DNA of 23,146 bases from assembly GCA_003049485.1 (NCBI GenBank), contig PYST01000489.1, positions 1 to 23,146 of the forward strand. The letters are read 5' to 3'. A program made the translations under genes and the position numbers. Source of the DNA: Ophioceras dolichostomum. Its lineage: Eukaryota > Ascomycota > Sordariomycetes > Magnaporthales > Ophioceraceae. How positions within the stretch are numbered: the first letter of the stretch is position 1; each line of letters opens with the position of its first letter. The notes beneath the pieces were generated by a model. The model was not told the origin of the DNA. It did not search any database and saw only the letters and a list, made by a program, of their open reading frames with translations. Of this stretch, positions 1 through 9,050 are shown piece after piece.

Positions 1-62
1 ATACCCCCCGGGAGGTTGCTAACGGCCGGCTGTCGAAGCCGGGCCGAGCCCGGCGTTAAATC

Positions 63-89
63 CTACTACTACTACTACTACTACTACTA
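63..89. repeat. (CTA)9 microsatellite
   Basis: Nine perfect CTA units in a row are read directly from the sequence. No coding frame that I trust runs through it. Confidence 0.95.
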
Positions 90-161
90 TGCCCTGAGCA
101 TCCGCAGCTTTCCCCACGAAGGGGGACACTCCTCTACGAGGACGACTGGATCCGGGGCTAG

Positions 162-617
162 GTGAGTAAGTGCCCGATCTTTCCACGACAAGACCGTGAC
201 CACAGCTGGGCCATAACAGCCAGGCATTCGCAAGTTTTGAGGCCACGGAATCTGACACCGGCACATGCCCCACCCCGTCTGGTCCGAGGCGAATTCGCGA
301 CACTCAGCGTCGTCGGCGGCGCCGTCATCATCCTCATCCTCTGGAAACGGGTCCTCGCCACCCCAGCACGGGACCTCTGCAGCAACCTGAAGCTCGCCGC
401 CTCCATCAGGAGCGCAAAGATGAAGGAGAAGAAGGGCGAGGGGAAAGAAGCGGACGGCGGGCCTGACAGGTCTGACAAGGGGAAGGGGGTGGACAAGGGG
501 AAGGGCAAAGCGAATGGCGAGGAGCTGGAGTTGCAGGTCATGGCTGGCGCGAATGGTTGCGGGAGGCAGGGGCTGGCCTTCGTGGAGGTGGCGAGCCACC
601 ACCTCATCGAGGGTTAG
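162..617 (+). CDS. Doubtful small ORF, possible single membrane segment
   Basis: This 151-residue frame is not recognised. It has a hydrophobic stretch near residues 48-62 (VVGGAVIILIL) followed by a basic stretch and then a Lys/Gly/Glu-rich low-complexity tail (residues 88-120). The second half has the G-rich first codon positions typical of real coding DNA, which is the only argument for it. Two minus-strand frames of similar length overlap it completely, so the strand is not certain, and no promoter or intron supports it. It could equally be the remnant of a gene that starts outside the window. No function is proposed. Confidence 0.2.
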   Translation: MSKCPIFPRQDRDHSWAITARHSQVLRPRNLTPAHAPPRLVRGEFATLSVVGGAVIILILWKRVLATPARDLCSNLKLAASIRSAKMKEKKGEGKEADGGPDRSDKGKGVDKGKGKANGEELELQVMAGANGCGRQGLAFVEVASHHLIEG

Positions 618-941
618 CGCTGCCGAGTTTAAGCCTACCTATCCTGATACCTGGGCAACTGAGGAATAGGATGAGGCCGGGTGGCGATGGATATCATGCT
701 CGTTCGAGAAGGGCTGGTGGTGGGGTTGCTGGATCGTTGGTCTGATCTGCCTTTTGAACTTTGACTTTCGTTTCTTGACCGGGACTTACAAAGCAACAGC
801 ATCATTTAGTATTCACTTCTAGCGTCACTCGGGTGCTTCATATCGGTGGTTGGGCCGTCTACCCCCAGTCAAGTATTTGCTGTACTGTGACGCGTAGAGT
901 AGCCACGTACAAAAGAAAAGAGAGAGCGTTGTGTATTAGCT

Positions 942-970
942 AGGTGCGCTCCTTCGGGAAGGGCGCACCT
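942..970. repeat. Strong hairpin, 13 paired bases
   Basis: AGGTGCGC (942-949) pairs with GCGCACCT (963-970), and inside it CCTTC (951-955) pairs with GAAGG (958-962), leaving one bulged T and a two-base loop on strict pairing. It could fold in either strand's RNA. No gene end lies close enough to call it a terminator. Confidence 0.7.
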
Positions 971-1635
971 CTACCTATTTAATTACAAAGGAGACTGGTA
1001 AGACGAGCGTGACTAAGCGTGGTCTCATGCTCACTATCATCACGTGCCTGAACGCGTGAAATGTACTGCTAGTAGTGAATTGCGACTCTCCGGGGCGGCC
1101 TCACGCAAGTGAATCTGCCTGCTTCTTGTCCACCGCCACCCCGCATCTTCTGGCACGAGCATCATCTGCGAGGATCCGGCCACTTGTCGAGGCTGCCATC
1201 GTCTGAGCGCTTCCCTGGACGATGCCCGCCCGACAATAGACTCCTCACCATAATTCACTCCAACCCAAGCTAGTGGGGATAACACTTACCCTCGTTTTAT
1301 TGGCCGGGCCGCGCTCCGCCCTCAGCCTCGCTACTTCGTAAAATACCGACGCTATTTCCATATTTGCTAGCTTAACTATATTTTTCCAAATAGTACTGTT
1401 GGTTCATGGTGGGTACCTGCTCACGTGGCAGCTGTTGCCTCAGTCCTAAGGCGTCAACTTCCAAGGCATCTACCTACCAAGCGGCCTTTAAAAGGTCGCT
1501 CTCTCCACCAACGCGCAGATAGCTTGTCGAGAATGGAGAACCTAATTGTGGCAATACGCTTCCACTATTCTACATGACCTTCTATCAGCTTCTACTGTCT
1601 TCTATCTTCTTCTATCACATATGTCAGAATTCTTC

Positions 1636-1679
1636 TCTTCTAGAACTGCCTTTACTATTTGTAATACAGTTCTAGAAGA
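1636..1679. repeat. 13-bp perfect inverted repeat
   Basis: TCTTCTAGAACTG at 1636-1648 is exactly complementary to CAGTTCTAGAAGA at 1667-1679, with 18 bases between them. It lies in an AT-rich stretch with several CTTCTATC-like words, so it may be part of an old repetitive element, but no transposase remnant is visible. Confidence 0.7.
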
Positions 1680-1878
1680 TGCTACAGTTCTTTATTCGTG
1701 TATATATAGAGCTCTTCTGAGCATCACATTCTCTAGCTAGATCTAGAGGACAAGTCACTCCTTAGCAGTCTCGTCCCAAACTAGAGCTGGCTTCCTCCCG
1801 TTCCTCACGTTATCAGGCTATCGATTTTGACATAGCTTTCCTTTGGAAGACAGAGACCAGAATTCAGTAGTATTTTGC

Positions 1879-2057
1879 ACGCGTGCTTGTTCCTTTCCCC
1901 ATTGGCCTTCCGACAATTACCCCTTTCAATTACGCGTAACGCGTATATTTGGCGAATGTTGGAAGGCCAGGGTTCCGATTGGAAAAGACACGCGTGTGAT
2001 AAACCAATCTGTTGATTCTGATGATGTACGAGGAAGGGAAAAAGCTAGTCTACGCGT
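1879..2057. promoter_or_regulatory. Cluster of five ACGCGT sites
   Basis: ACGCGT occurs at 1879, 1932, 1939, 1990 and 2052 (first bases), five times in 179 bases; a random six-base word is expected about once in 4 kb. Most copies sit in small palindromes such as CACGCGTG and TTACGCGTAA. In fungi ACGCGT is the MluI cell-cycle box bound by MBF (Mbp1/Swi6). A TATAAAA word follows at about 2140, but no intact gene starts downstream on the plus strand, so a promoter role is inference. Confidence 0.4.
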
Positions 2058-2262
2058 GGGCCGGAGGGAGTGCTTTTCCGGCCGATGCCGACTCATCTCC
2101 TGCTAGGGGAGAGAGCTCTGCGCTTGGGACTGCCTCGTGTCTATAAAACTCAGCAGCTATGGAGGACGTAAGGGATGTATGTACCGGGGGCTGCGGTTTC
2201 ACTGCAGATTGTCGCGACACGCACTACTATGTGGTGATGGACATGAAAAGGGGCAGACTCGA

Positions 2263-2278
2263 GTGATATAAATATCAC
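2263..2278. repeat. Short AT-rich dyad
   Basis: GTGATAT (2263-2269) and ATATCAC (2272-2278) form a perfect 7-bp inverted repeat around AA. The core is also TATA-like (GATATAAATATC). It may be a binding site or chance. Confidence 0.5.
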
Positions 2279-2438
2279 CTATCCTGGGTCTCCCTTTTTC
2301 CATTTCCGAGACATCTTGTGCAACGGCGCGCGGCTCTCATCATTATATTCATCGGCGTCTCTTTCAAGCCCTCTTTGCTCGACCAGACTACCAAAGGTAC
2401 ATACCTACCCACCCATCTGCTTCTCCCTGAGAGCTAAC

Positions 2439-3471
2439 TTAACTCTCAGGTCTAGATTCTATGGGATCGAACTCGTCGTCGATCTTCCAGTCACCGCCCG
2501 ATTTGTTCAAGCACACGATCCAGTACGGATACCGATCCAGTACGGATGCCCCCGGTCGAGGTTTGGCCACCATGTCGCCCCTGGCATCGGTCTCGGTCAC
2601 GTAGGTCTTGGGCTCCGTGCGCTTGAGCTTGCTCCTGTTCAGACGCGCGATGGCGGCGAGTGTGCGGCGGTCCTGCCCCGGCCACGATCGATTTGCTAGG
2701 TCATGGACGTGGGAGAAATCCTAGCCCCAATCCCCAGCCCCGAGCTCTTGGAGGACGTCGACCATCTCTTCCCAGCACCCTTGCTCGTCCTTGTCATCTT
2801 TGTCTATCCTAGCAAACCCCTGGCTGATGCGCTGGATGTCTAACCGAGTGTGTTGGTCCTTCTGGGGGTAGTTGGAGCCATACTGTCGAACTGATGCGAC
2901 GTCGCCGAGGCCGAAATCAAAGAAGGGCCGCTCTCCGGGCCTCGGCTCGTCCAGATAGACGAACACGGTGTTCGTGCGGATGCCCCAGTGCCTCTCGCCC
3001 CTCGTCCGGAGCTGCTCCACGGCCATGACCAGCCGCCACACCAGCCGCAGGCCGGCCTCTACCGGGAAATTATCCTGGAGAAGACCCTTGTCACTAAGGG
3101 CCTCTTCCAGGCTCCCCATATTGTAGAGTCGGGAGTGTACTATCGGCAGATCTCCGGGGAACATATGGAAACCCTTGTAAGGGACCATAGACACCTCGCT
3201 AGACTCGACGGCGTGGGGAGGGGGTAGGTCGAAGGCGTCGAGTTTTCACGTTCCTCGTTGAGAGCGTCGACCGCGATGGCACCGGCTTCTGGCCGCAAGG
3301 CCTTTCGTATGATGAACTTGTGGAGGCTGTTCCCCTCGACTTTGGTGTTGATGAGTAGGTGGGTGATGGTGTTAGGTTAGGGGTACTATCGAGCTCATGT
3401 CCCAGCAGGAAGCGATTGCTATCATCGCCGTTACGAAACATCACCCCAAACGCTTTAATGGGCTCGAGCAT
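2439..3471 (-). pseudogene. Protein-kinase-like gene, disabled (2 frameshifts, 1 nonsense)
   Basis: Read from the ATG at 3471, the frame starts MLEPIKAFGVMFRNGDD. Near 3330-3376 it must shift one base to continue as NTITHLLINTKVEGNSLHKF. At 3241-3250, in a run of four A, it must shift again to continue as LDAFDLPPPHAVESSEV and the long frame down to 2721. That frame has a hinge-like segment, a kinase helix (GLRLVWRLVMAVEQLRTRGE), a catalytic-loop equivalent HWGIRTN instead of HRDxKxxN, and an FFDFGLGD segment in place of the Mg-binding DFG. At 2721-2723 an in-frame TAG interrupts it; the same frame then runs on with protein-like composition (KLKRTEPKTYVTETDARGD) to a TAA at 2439-2441. The catalytic Asp of HRD is absent, so even the parent was probably a pseudokinase. 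Kinase-like identity is from motif order by eye. Introns instead of frameshifts are unlikely because no residues are lost at the joins. Confidence 0.6.
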
Positions 3472-3561
3472 AATGTGTTGACGCTTGTCCGGGAAGATGG
3501 GGGAAGCAGATGGAGGGGTAGCAGACTACAGGGATACAGAGGCATGATAGGTATTTAGAAT

Positions 3562-3741
3562 GGGCACCCGTACTAGTGAACCACTTTAAACTCATCGATG
3601 TAGAGACGAAAGTGACGGGCACCCATACTAGTGAACCACTTTAACGTGTGAAACTCATCGGCACCCATACTAGTGAACCACTTTAACGTGCACTACTAGT
3701 GCACCACTTTAATGAGACGTAAATTGAAACTCATCGATGTG
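3562..3741. repeat. Imperfect tandem-repeat array, four copies
   Basis: The core ACTAGTGAACCACTTTAA recurs at about 3572, 3628 and 3669, with a variant (ACTAGTGCACCACTTTAA) at about 3694. The first three are preceded by GGCACCC. A second module, AAACTCATCGATGT, follows some copies (3588-3601, shortened at 3651-3660, and 3728-3740). Copy lengths differ (about 31-55 bases), so this is a degenerate, modular repeat and not a CRISPR array. Confidence 0.85.
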
Positions 3742-3883
3742 CACACTGGTGAAGTGGCCTACTATCTGGGTCACTAAGCCGAGGGGTAGTAGTGGCGGTA
3801 TTGCTTCTGCCGTTCTGGGGGGACGATCACGGAAGGCTGCAGGAAGGCCTAGAGATCATGGAGGATGTTAAAGAGAGAGGAAG

Positions 3884-3916
3884 AGGGGTTAAGGTACTAG
3901 TAGTACCTTAACCCCT
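3884..3916. repeat. 33-bp near-perfect palindrome
   Basis: AGGGGTTAAGGTACTA (3884-3899) is followed after one G by its exact reverse complement (3901-3916): 16-bp arms with a one-base centre. Either strand could extrude a cruciform or fold a hairpin in RNA. No transposase or gene end lies beside it, so its role is unknown. Confidence 0.9.
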
Positions 3917-4252
3917 GCCCACTCCAGGAGATCGCCCACCTAAATTTTGGACATTTAGGACAGGAAAGAACGTTTCAACACTTTCTCACAGTACTTTTAA
4001 GATCATTTTCCTTTTCCAAGACGTTCTATTTCTCATTTTCCCAAGTCGTAAGCATTTCCTGATCGTTTTGTTGAAAAAAAATCAAAAATAGAGCATCTTG
4101 AGATAGCTTCCTGGATCCCTCATCGGGCGCCTAGGTAGCTAAGTATCATATTTTCCTATCTATAAATACTATCATGTCCTACTCAGGTCATCACGTACAT
4201 CCAGCGTGTAGCTCCTCCCTGCAAGAACGACTGGTAACTAGGCATTGCACTG

Positions 4253-5141
4253 CTAGTACTCATAGAGGCCGACAAGAGGCTCCTCGTCCCACTGGAGCGA
4301 AGTCTGGTCCATGATTGCGGTATAGAAGCAGTCAGAGCCTGTCGGTCCACCCCCAGCCACCTGATACATAAACTCGACGAGCTTGGCTTGACCCTCCCCC
4401 TCCGCCGGCCTGTCCCTCCAACCCCCCAGGCCCTGGGCCAGCTGTTGAGAGTGATAGCTGGGCGCCGTACGCAGCGCAGCCACTGCCGCATATTTGCCAG
4501 ATTGTTCCGCACCGGGCTGTCGACGTACTCTTCCTTCCTGCCCAGTCGTTGGATAGCGACGCCGAAGTTCCAAGGTCCGTTCTGGGAGGCGAGATTGCTG
4601 ACTATGGTCATGACATCGGCCCAGCGCCTGGCCTCCGGCTGCCGGGTGTCGCCCACGGCTTTTATCTCCTCGACGACGCGGGCGATGGCGTGCAGGTCTG
4701 CCTGGATCATGGGAATTTTGTTGGCCTGAGTGGTGTATTGGGCGGTAGCGAAGCCGCCGCCGAGGACGAAGTCCGGGACGAGGTCGTGGTCTCAACGGCG
4801 GCGGGTATACACGTACTAGTAATAGGTAGAGATGTTCCCGTGGCACATGTTGCGATTATAGAAGAGACGGACCGCCTCGAGCAGGCGCACGGCCAACCAA
4901 GCACCGTAAGCAGCCGGGCCCCCTGGGCGGTCTCTGCCGGCAGACTGGACAAGCTGGATTAGCCCGACGAGAGGGCCCCCATTGAAGAGCAGAGAGCGAC
5001 CACGTAGTGCTGGCCGTTGTGGTGCACCCACGTGGGCTTGATCATACCAGGGCAACCTCCTACTCTGTTGGCGTGCTGGATCATCTGCACCTCGTTTTCG
5101 AACGAGCCGAATCCGGTTGTGGGGAGGCGATTGGGAGCCAT
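4253..5141 (-). pseudogene. Protein-kinase-like gene, disabled (2 frameshifts, 2 nonsense)
   Basis: From an ATG at 5141 the frame reads MAPNRLPTTGFGSFENEV, then a helix with a candidate alpha-C Glu (ENEVQMIQHA) and hinge-like WVHHNGQHYVVAL. At about 4960-5005, over a G run, the frame shifts to continue as LIQLVQSAGRD and reaches RNMCHGNIST, which sits where HRDxKxxN is expected. In the same frame come a TAG (4816-4818) and a TGA (4792-4794), then VPDFVLGGGFATAQ (DFG-like region) and IQADLHAIARVVEEI (F-helix-like). Near 4470 a further one-base shift leads to the tail APSYHSQQLAQGLGG and the stop at 4253-4255. The HRD Asp is replaced by Gly-Asn, so a pseudokinase ancestry is likely. The true start may lie upstream, where the DNA turns into a trinucleotide repeat. 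It shares orientation and general architecture with 2439-3471; a close paralogue relation is not proven. Confidence 0.6.
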
Positions 5142-6180
5142 GGTGGGACGTGGGGAGGGGGTGTGTCTGAGAGGGCCATTGTCGGTGGTGGTGGTGATGG
5201 TCGTCGTCGTAGTCGTTGTTGTCTTCTGCGGAGGGGGACCAGTGTCTCCTGTAGATCACAGAACCCTCAGACCAGAGAGGGGAGAGTGGTGCAAGGACTT
5301 CATTGTTTGAGTGCGATGGCACCGACCGCAGTCGTGGACGGGCTTCTTGTAGGTATAACACGGGACACCCGCCGCCCCCAACAAGGCGTGCGTCTCGGTC
5401 CCGGACTGCGGTTTAGCGAGGTTCAACCGTCATGTTTTCTGACCGACACACACAAACCTAAGCATCCAAGCTCACAGCTTCACAGCGCTAGTTGCAAAGC
5501 TGTGTGGTGAGAACGCTTCACCACATCGCACAGACACCGAGCTCCCCCGCCCAGCTCCCACAGCTCAGTCAAGGATCGGATGAACTTAGCTGCTGACTCT
5601 CGGGCGACCCATCAACCGGGGCCAGGTGTGTGGCGAACGACGCGTGACAGCACGGATGGGGAAAACAATCTTTCCTCAAGGGGTTGGTGTGATGCATGCA
5701 TGCGCCGACCGGCCCGAGAGGCTCTGCGGGCTTTAACGTCATGTCCGAAATCGCGCGCACATCTGTGGCCGGTCGGCCACGCAGCGTTGTAATTACCTCA
5801 TTTCGCGGATCTCACAGGCCAGGAATACAACAAGGGGCTATAAAATATGAAGTAGTGATGGTTCAGATACCCTACTTGCAGGCTGTTATTGGTTGGTAGG
5901 ATGCCCAAAGCTCAGCTGGTAGCCTTGTTGGACGCGTGCCGCGTGCGACGAGACTTGTAGGTCAATCTCCCCCTGTTTGTGTATGAGAGAGGAGCTCCTG
6001 AACTGGCTAACCAAGTCCGCTTCTTATAATGTGCATGCTCAAGAGCTCTCTTCTGCTGCTGAGCGATGACTGGTCGACGTACCTCACTCCCACCTTTCGC
6101 AGGGACGCAACCCGGTGCGAGGCTTTCTCATCTTCCTTGGCCATCTTCCTCCCACGAGTCTAGATAGGTAGTAGGTAGCC
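5142..6180. other. Non-coding region
   Basis: Several short plus-strand frames exist but none resembles a protein family. A GGCTATAAAATATG segment near 5834-5848 looks like a TATA box for plus-strand transcription, without a convincing gene behind it. A D-arm-like word, GCTCAGCTGGTAG, occurs near 5911 but no full tRNA can be folded. Confidence 0.55.
5181..5223. repeat. Impure GGT/GTC trinucleotide repeat
   Basis: Runs of GGT followed by CGT/GTT trinucleotides. On the minus strand it would encode runs of Thr, Asp or His depending on frame, and it marks the point where the kinase-like pseudogene can no longer be followed upstream. Confidence 0.8.
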
Positions 6181-7453
6181 TCATGCCGACGCGGCCGGCG
6201 TGCAACTTCCAGGGAACGGTGAGCAGTTGAACGTGATCCCAGCCTCGGCGAACCTGGCCTTGAGCTCGTCGTCGGTGCCGAGAGGGGTGGGGTACATCTC
6301 CCGAAAGACGGGCTGCGGGACGTCAGAGTAGACGACGGTGAGGCGTCGGAGCTTCTTGAAGGGGAAGTAGTGCGACCGCGGGTTGAGGGCGCTCTCGGAA
6401 GCTTCCAGAGGCAAGGCGGGGACTGGTCGGCGACGTTGAGCAGCGCTAGCTCCCCGAGGCTGTCGGGCAGCATGTGTTCCAGCAGCGCGCCGCTGGCGGA
6501 GGCGTTGTAGCGCCACTCTGCCATGTTGCGGTTCTCGTCAGCACGGAACCGCCACTTGTCGTCCTCGTTAGGCGTATCGTAGAGGTAGGAGTAGTTGATT
6601 GCGAGCGCGCTAAGTGCCATGTACGATTTCAGGCACGGGCCGTGGGGATCCGGTGGGGAGATGTCATTGAGGTTTCGACCGTGGAAGCTCAAGTGGTGCG
6701 AGCAACGTTTTATATTGAGTGAGGCTCCGCAGGCTGGTCTTGTTTCCGTCCGAGATAATTACCACTTAGCAGGAAATCTATGTAGTAGTGCCCAAGAACC
6801 CAACGCCGTGCGCCGCCCAAGGCGAGGTGGCAAAGCTTTGACGTTGTGTCAGTGATGACGCCGATTCGACTATTGGTGTCGTGGTCGAGGTGGCCGTCCA
6901 AGTGCGGGATCAGCAGGAGGCTTTTGAGGTTGGGGAGCTTGCCGGGCATGATATGTCGCAAACCGTTGATTTCCCAGGAAGCCAGTGCGTTTTTGGCGTT
7001 CGACGATCCCCAGCCGCAAATGGAAAGATGTCCTCGCCTTGATTGTTAGGAGACACGATTCGAAGAGAGCCGACGCGGGCTGCGAGATCCCTCCGAGCAT
7101 TCAAGGTGCGGCAGAGCAGGATCTGGACGTCCAGGTAGTCGTGGAAGGCGACGGCCGGGTCGGTGCGGTTTGCTCGAAGAACGGTGTCTCGGTAGAGCAC
7201 TCGCGTGGCGACGGCGGACAGTTTGCGCGAGGCGAGGCAGGCACTCAGAAGCCCCATTTGCAGCTGCGAGCTCCGCCCAGGCGGCCTCGTCGGTGGTCTT
7301 GTCAAGTTCATTCGCTCCGTACATCGCCTCGAAAACGATCAGCAGGATCTCCACCGGTACTTCCTCAATCAGGCTGACTTGGCGATGCGATGGCCCTCCA
7401 TGACGCTGCGGCCGACGGCGTCGATGACGCCCGTACCACTTGAGGTCTTGCAT
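6181..7453 (-). pseudogene. F-box-like gene, disabled by frameshifts
   Basis: An F-box-like N-terminus is visible near 7360: EEVPVEILLIVFEAM, then (after a shift near 7275) SACLASRKLSAVATRVLYRD, matching the fungal F-box pattern of a Pro-x-Glu-Ile-Leu start and a Ser-Arg-x-Leu...LLYR end. The chain continues to SLRIVSPNNQGEDIFP, shifts near 7020 to ICGWGSSNAKNALASW and a leucine-rich stretch (LPNLKSLLLIPHLDGHLD), shifts near 6730 to ASLNIKRCSHHLSFHGRN, and shifts near 6430 to ESALNPRSHYFPFKKLRRL, ending at a stop at 6181. F-box proteins link substrates to Skp1-Cullin ubiquitin ligases; this copy cannot give a full protein as read. I saw no in-frame nonsense codon apart from those reached after the shifts. 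The start is uncertain. Confidence 0.6.
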
Positions 7454-7968
7454 AGGTGCCGAGGTACCTCCCTACCGTAGGTAGGCGGGTAGGTACCTGA
7501 TGCGACTATGGGTGATTGGGCGGACAACTGCGTCCTACTGGCAAGTAGGTGCCTCGGGTTGTCGGGGTGCAACATCAAACCCGACGTTGGTGGGTAGATG
7601 ATGCGTCTGCTCAGGTTGAGTTGCGAAACGTGAGGAGTTGAGGTCCTAGAAAGGTTCCCAACAACAGCGACCAATGGAAGCGATAATAGGTAAAAGCGGG
7701 CCGGTGAGCGTCCGCAAGACTCGACGGGACTTAAGTACAAGGAATCAAATCACATGCAATTAATGGCGGCCCTCGTGCGTATGGCATCGGCGCATCGTTT
7801 AAAGCACTTAGCGGGGGTGACCTCGCTTCTCAGCCGTATCATTCATTCACCTTATCTGTTCGTAGTTTACGAGAAAATAGGCACCCAATATTTGTAAGAA
7901 ACAAGAGATTCTTTTCTGATGTGATACTACGATCCTAGGATCTGCTACCAGCTAGGCACGTCCATCTT
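7454..7968. other. Non-coding spacer
   Basis: No credible gene. Near 7460-7498 AGGTACCT occurs twice around CCTACCGTAGGTAGG, a set of TACCTA/TAGGTA words of the kind common between genes in Sordariomycetes. The part 7740-7960 is more AT-rich and holds nothing recognisable. Confidence 0.55.
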
Positions 7969-8752
7969 CTAGAAGAGCGGATGGAATTTCTTCTCCAAGA
8001 CGCCGTAGAATGAGTCAATACTGACCACCAGCACGTCGTGGCGGGTGGCCGGTCTTCTGTCGTTGGCGTTTTCTAGGTCCGACCCCTGGTCGTCGCTAGT
8101 GACGAAGAGCATCAGCTCAATGCCCACTGTAGCGAATTGGCCCTTGGGAAAGTCGTACTCCCCAGCCAACCACGTGTGCCTCAGGAAGTGGTAGACCCTC
8201 TCGGCGTCCAGAAGGAGGTTCACCGCGTTTATGACGCAGAGGAGACTTTCGAGCTCATGGCGGTGCGTCGGCGATGAGGTCTCGTTGCTCCGAGGTGCGG
8301 GGGGAGGGGTCCACGGTGTGAGCGATCCTGATTGTGAGAGACTCCAATCTGTTCCTGTGGGCTCGCAGGGCCTCGACCAGCGTGAGTATGTTGCTCTCGG
8401 GCAGGTGAGGCACGTGGCTATGGATGGTGAAGGATCTGAGGCTTTTGAGAAGTCTCAGGAGCGCGGCGAGGTGCGCCCGACGGAACTCTAGGATCACCAA
8501 ATAGAAGTCCGTGATGTGACTAAGGCTGCGCCTGGCCTAGTGCGAAAAGTCGTGACTCAGAACGCTGACGCCAGGAGCCAGGGTGTCGATAATAGCTTGT
8601 GCGAAGGAATATGAGGGAGAGAGAAGGGAAGATGCCTTCGTAATATAGCGTTGGAGGAGAATGGGGGAGGTCACAGAGGTCGCCCGCCTCAGGAATGGAA
8701 GAATGCAGTTCTCATCAGCCACGCAAAAGGGACTTCGAGCAGACATAGCCAA
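7969..8752 (-). pseudogene. F-box-family C-terminal part, disabled (1 nonsense, 1 frameshift)
   Basis: The frame from 8752 (MAMSARSPFCVADEN) runs to a TAG at 8537-8539 and continues in the same frame as ARRSLSHITDFYLVILEF and a leucine-rich block, LLRLLKSLRSFTIHSH ... LVEALRAHRNRLESLTI. A one-base shift near 8260 leads to HELESLLCVINAVNLLL and the tail ending VLEKKFHPLF at 7969. No F-box is visible at the N-terminus, so this may be a truncated copy. Its leucine-rich block aligns by eye with that of 9051-10393 (FLAMFENLHSFAF ... VVRALRNHASKLQSLTV), which is the main reason to place it in the same family. Confidence 0.5.
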
Positions 8753-9050
8753 TGTCTACAAAGAGGCGAACGAACATAGGGAGGTTTCAACATATCGGGG
8801 CAAGCTTAGTTGCCCTAATTTACGGTGGAAAACTTCGCAGAACAAGGAATTTGGTATGAGGGCAGCCACAGACAGTTGTGGTTTTTTTGGAAATGAATTC
8901 ATTTGATGATTTTCCGGCCGCCAATATGAATTAATCCGTTCGTCCCTTGAATTCCAAAACGACGGACATTCAGCAAACCGATCTCTTTTCCGTAGTGGGC
9001 CCCAAACAAGTTGAGGGCTATCCCCAACCGATCGAGTCGAGCCTGCAGAT

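Larger units (their letters stand above)
618..2438. other. Intergenic region without a recognisable gene
   Basis: No frame here looks like a protein; the ORFs at 1546-1740 and 1843-2106 resemble nothing I know and have mixed codon use. The stretch 1370-1740 is relatively AT-rich with repeated CTTCTATC-like words. It holds the hairpin at 942-970, the inverted repeat at 1636-1679, the ACGCGT cluster at 1879-2057, a TATAAAA word at about 2140 and the dyad at 2263-2278, each listed separately. Confidence 0.6.
3472..4252. other. Non-coding spacer with repeats
   Basis: No coding frame is evident between the two kinase-like pseudogenes. The left part holds the tandem-repeat array (3562-3741) and the long palindrome (3884-3916); the part from about 3940 to 4180 is AT-rich, with A and T runs and no recognisable content. 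Confidence 0.65.

Noticed and set aside
2395..2450. Plus-strand intron-like segment (GTACAT donor, CTAAC, CTCAG acceptor)
   Set aside because: It has all intron signals, but plus-strand frames on both sides look random while the minus strand from 2441 upward reads as protein in the frame of the kinase-like pseudogene.
3562..3741. CRISPR-like array
   Set aside because: Repeats are imperfect, of unequal spacing and in a eukaryotic genome; there are no unique spacers of constant length.
5895..5985. tRNA-like stretch with GCTCAGCTGGTAG and GGTCAATCTCC
   Set aside because: The D-arm-like and T-arm-like words are present, but no acceptor stem, anticodon stem or proper T-loop can be paired. At most it is a decayed tRNA or SINE head.
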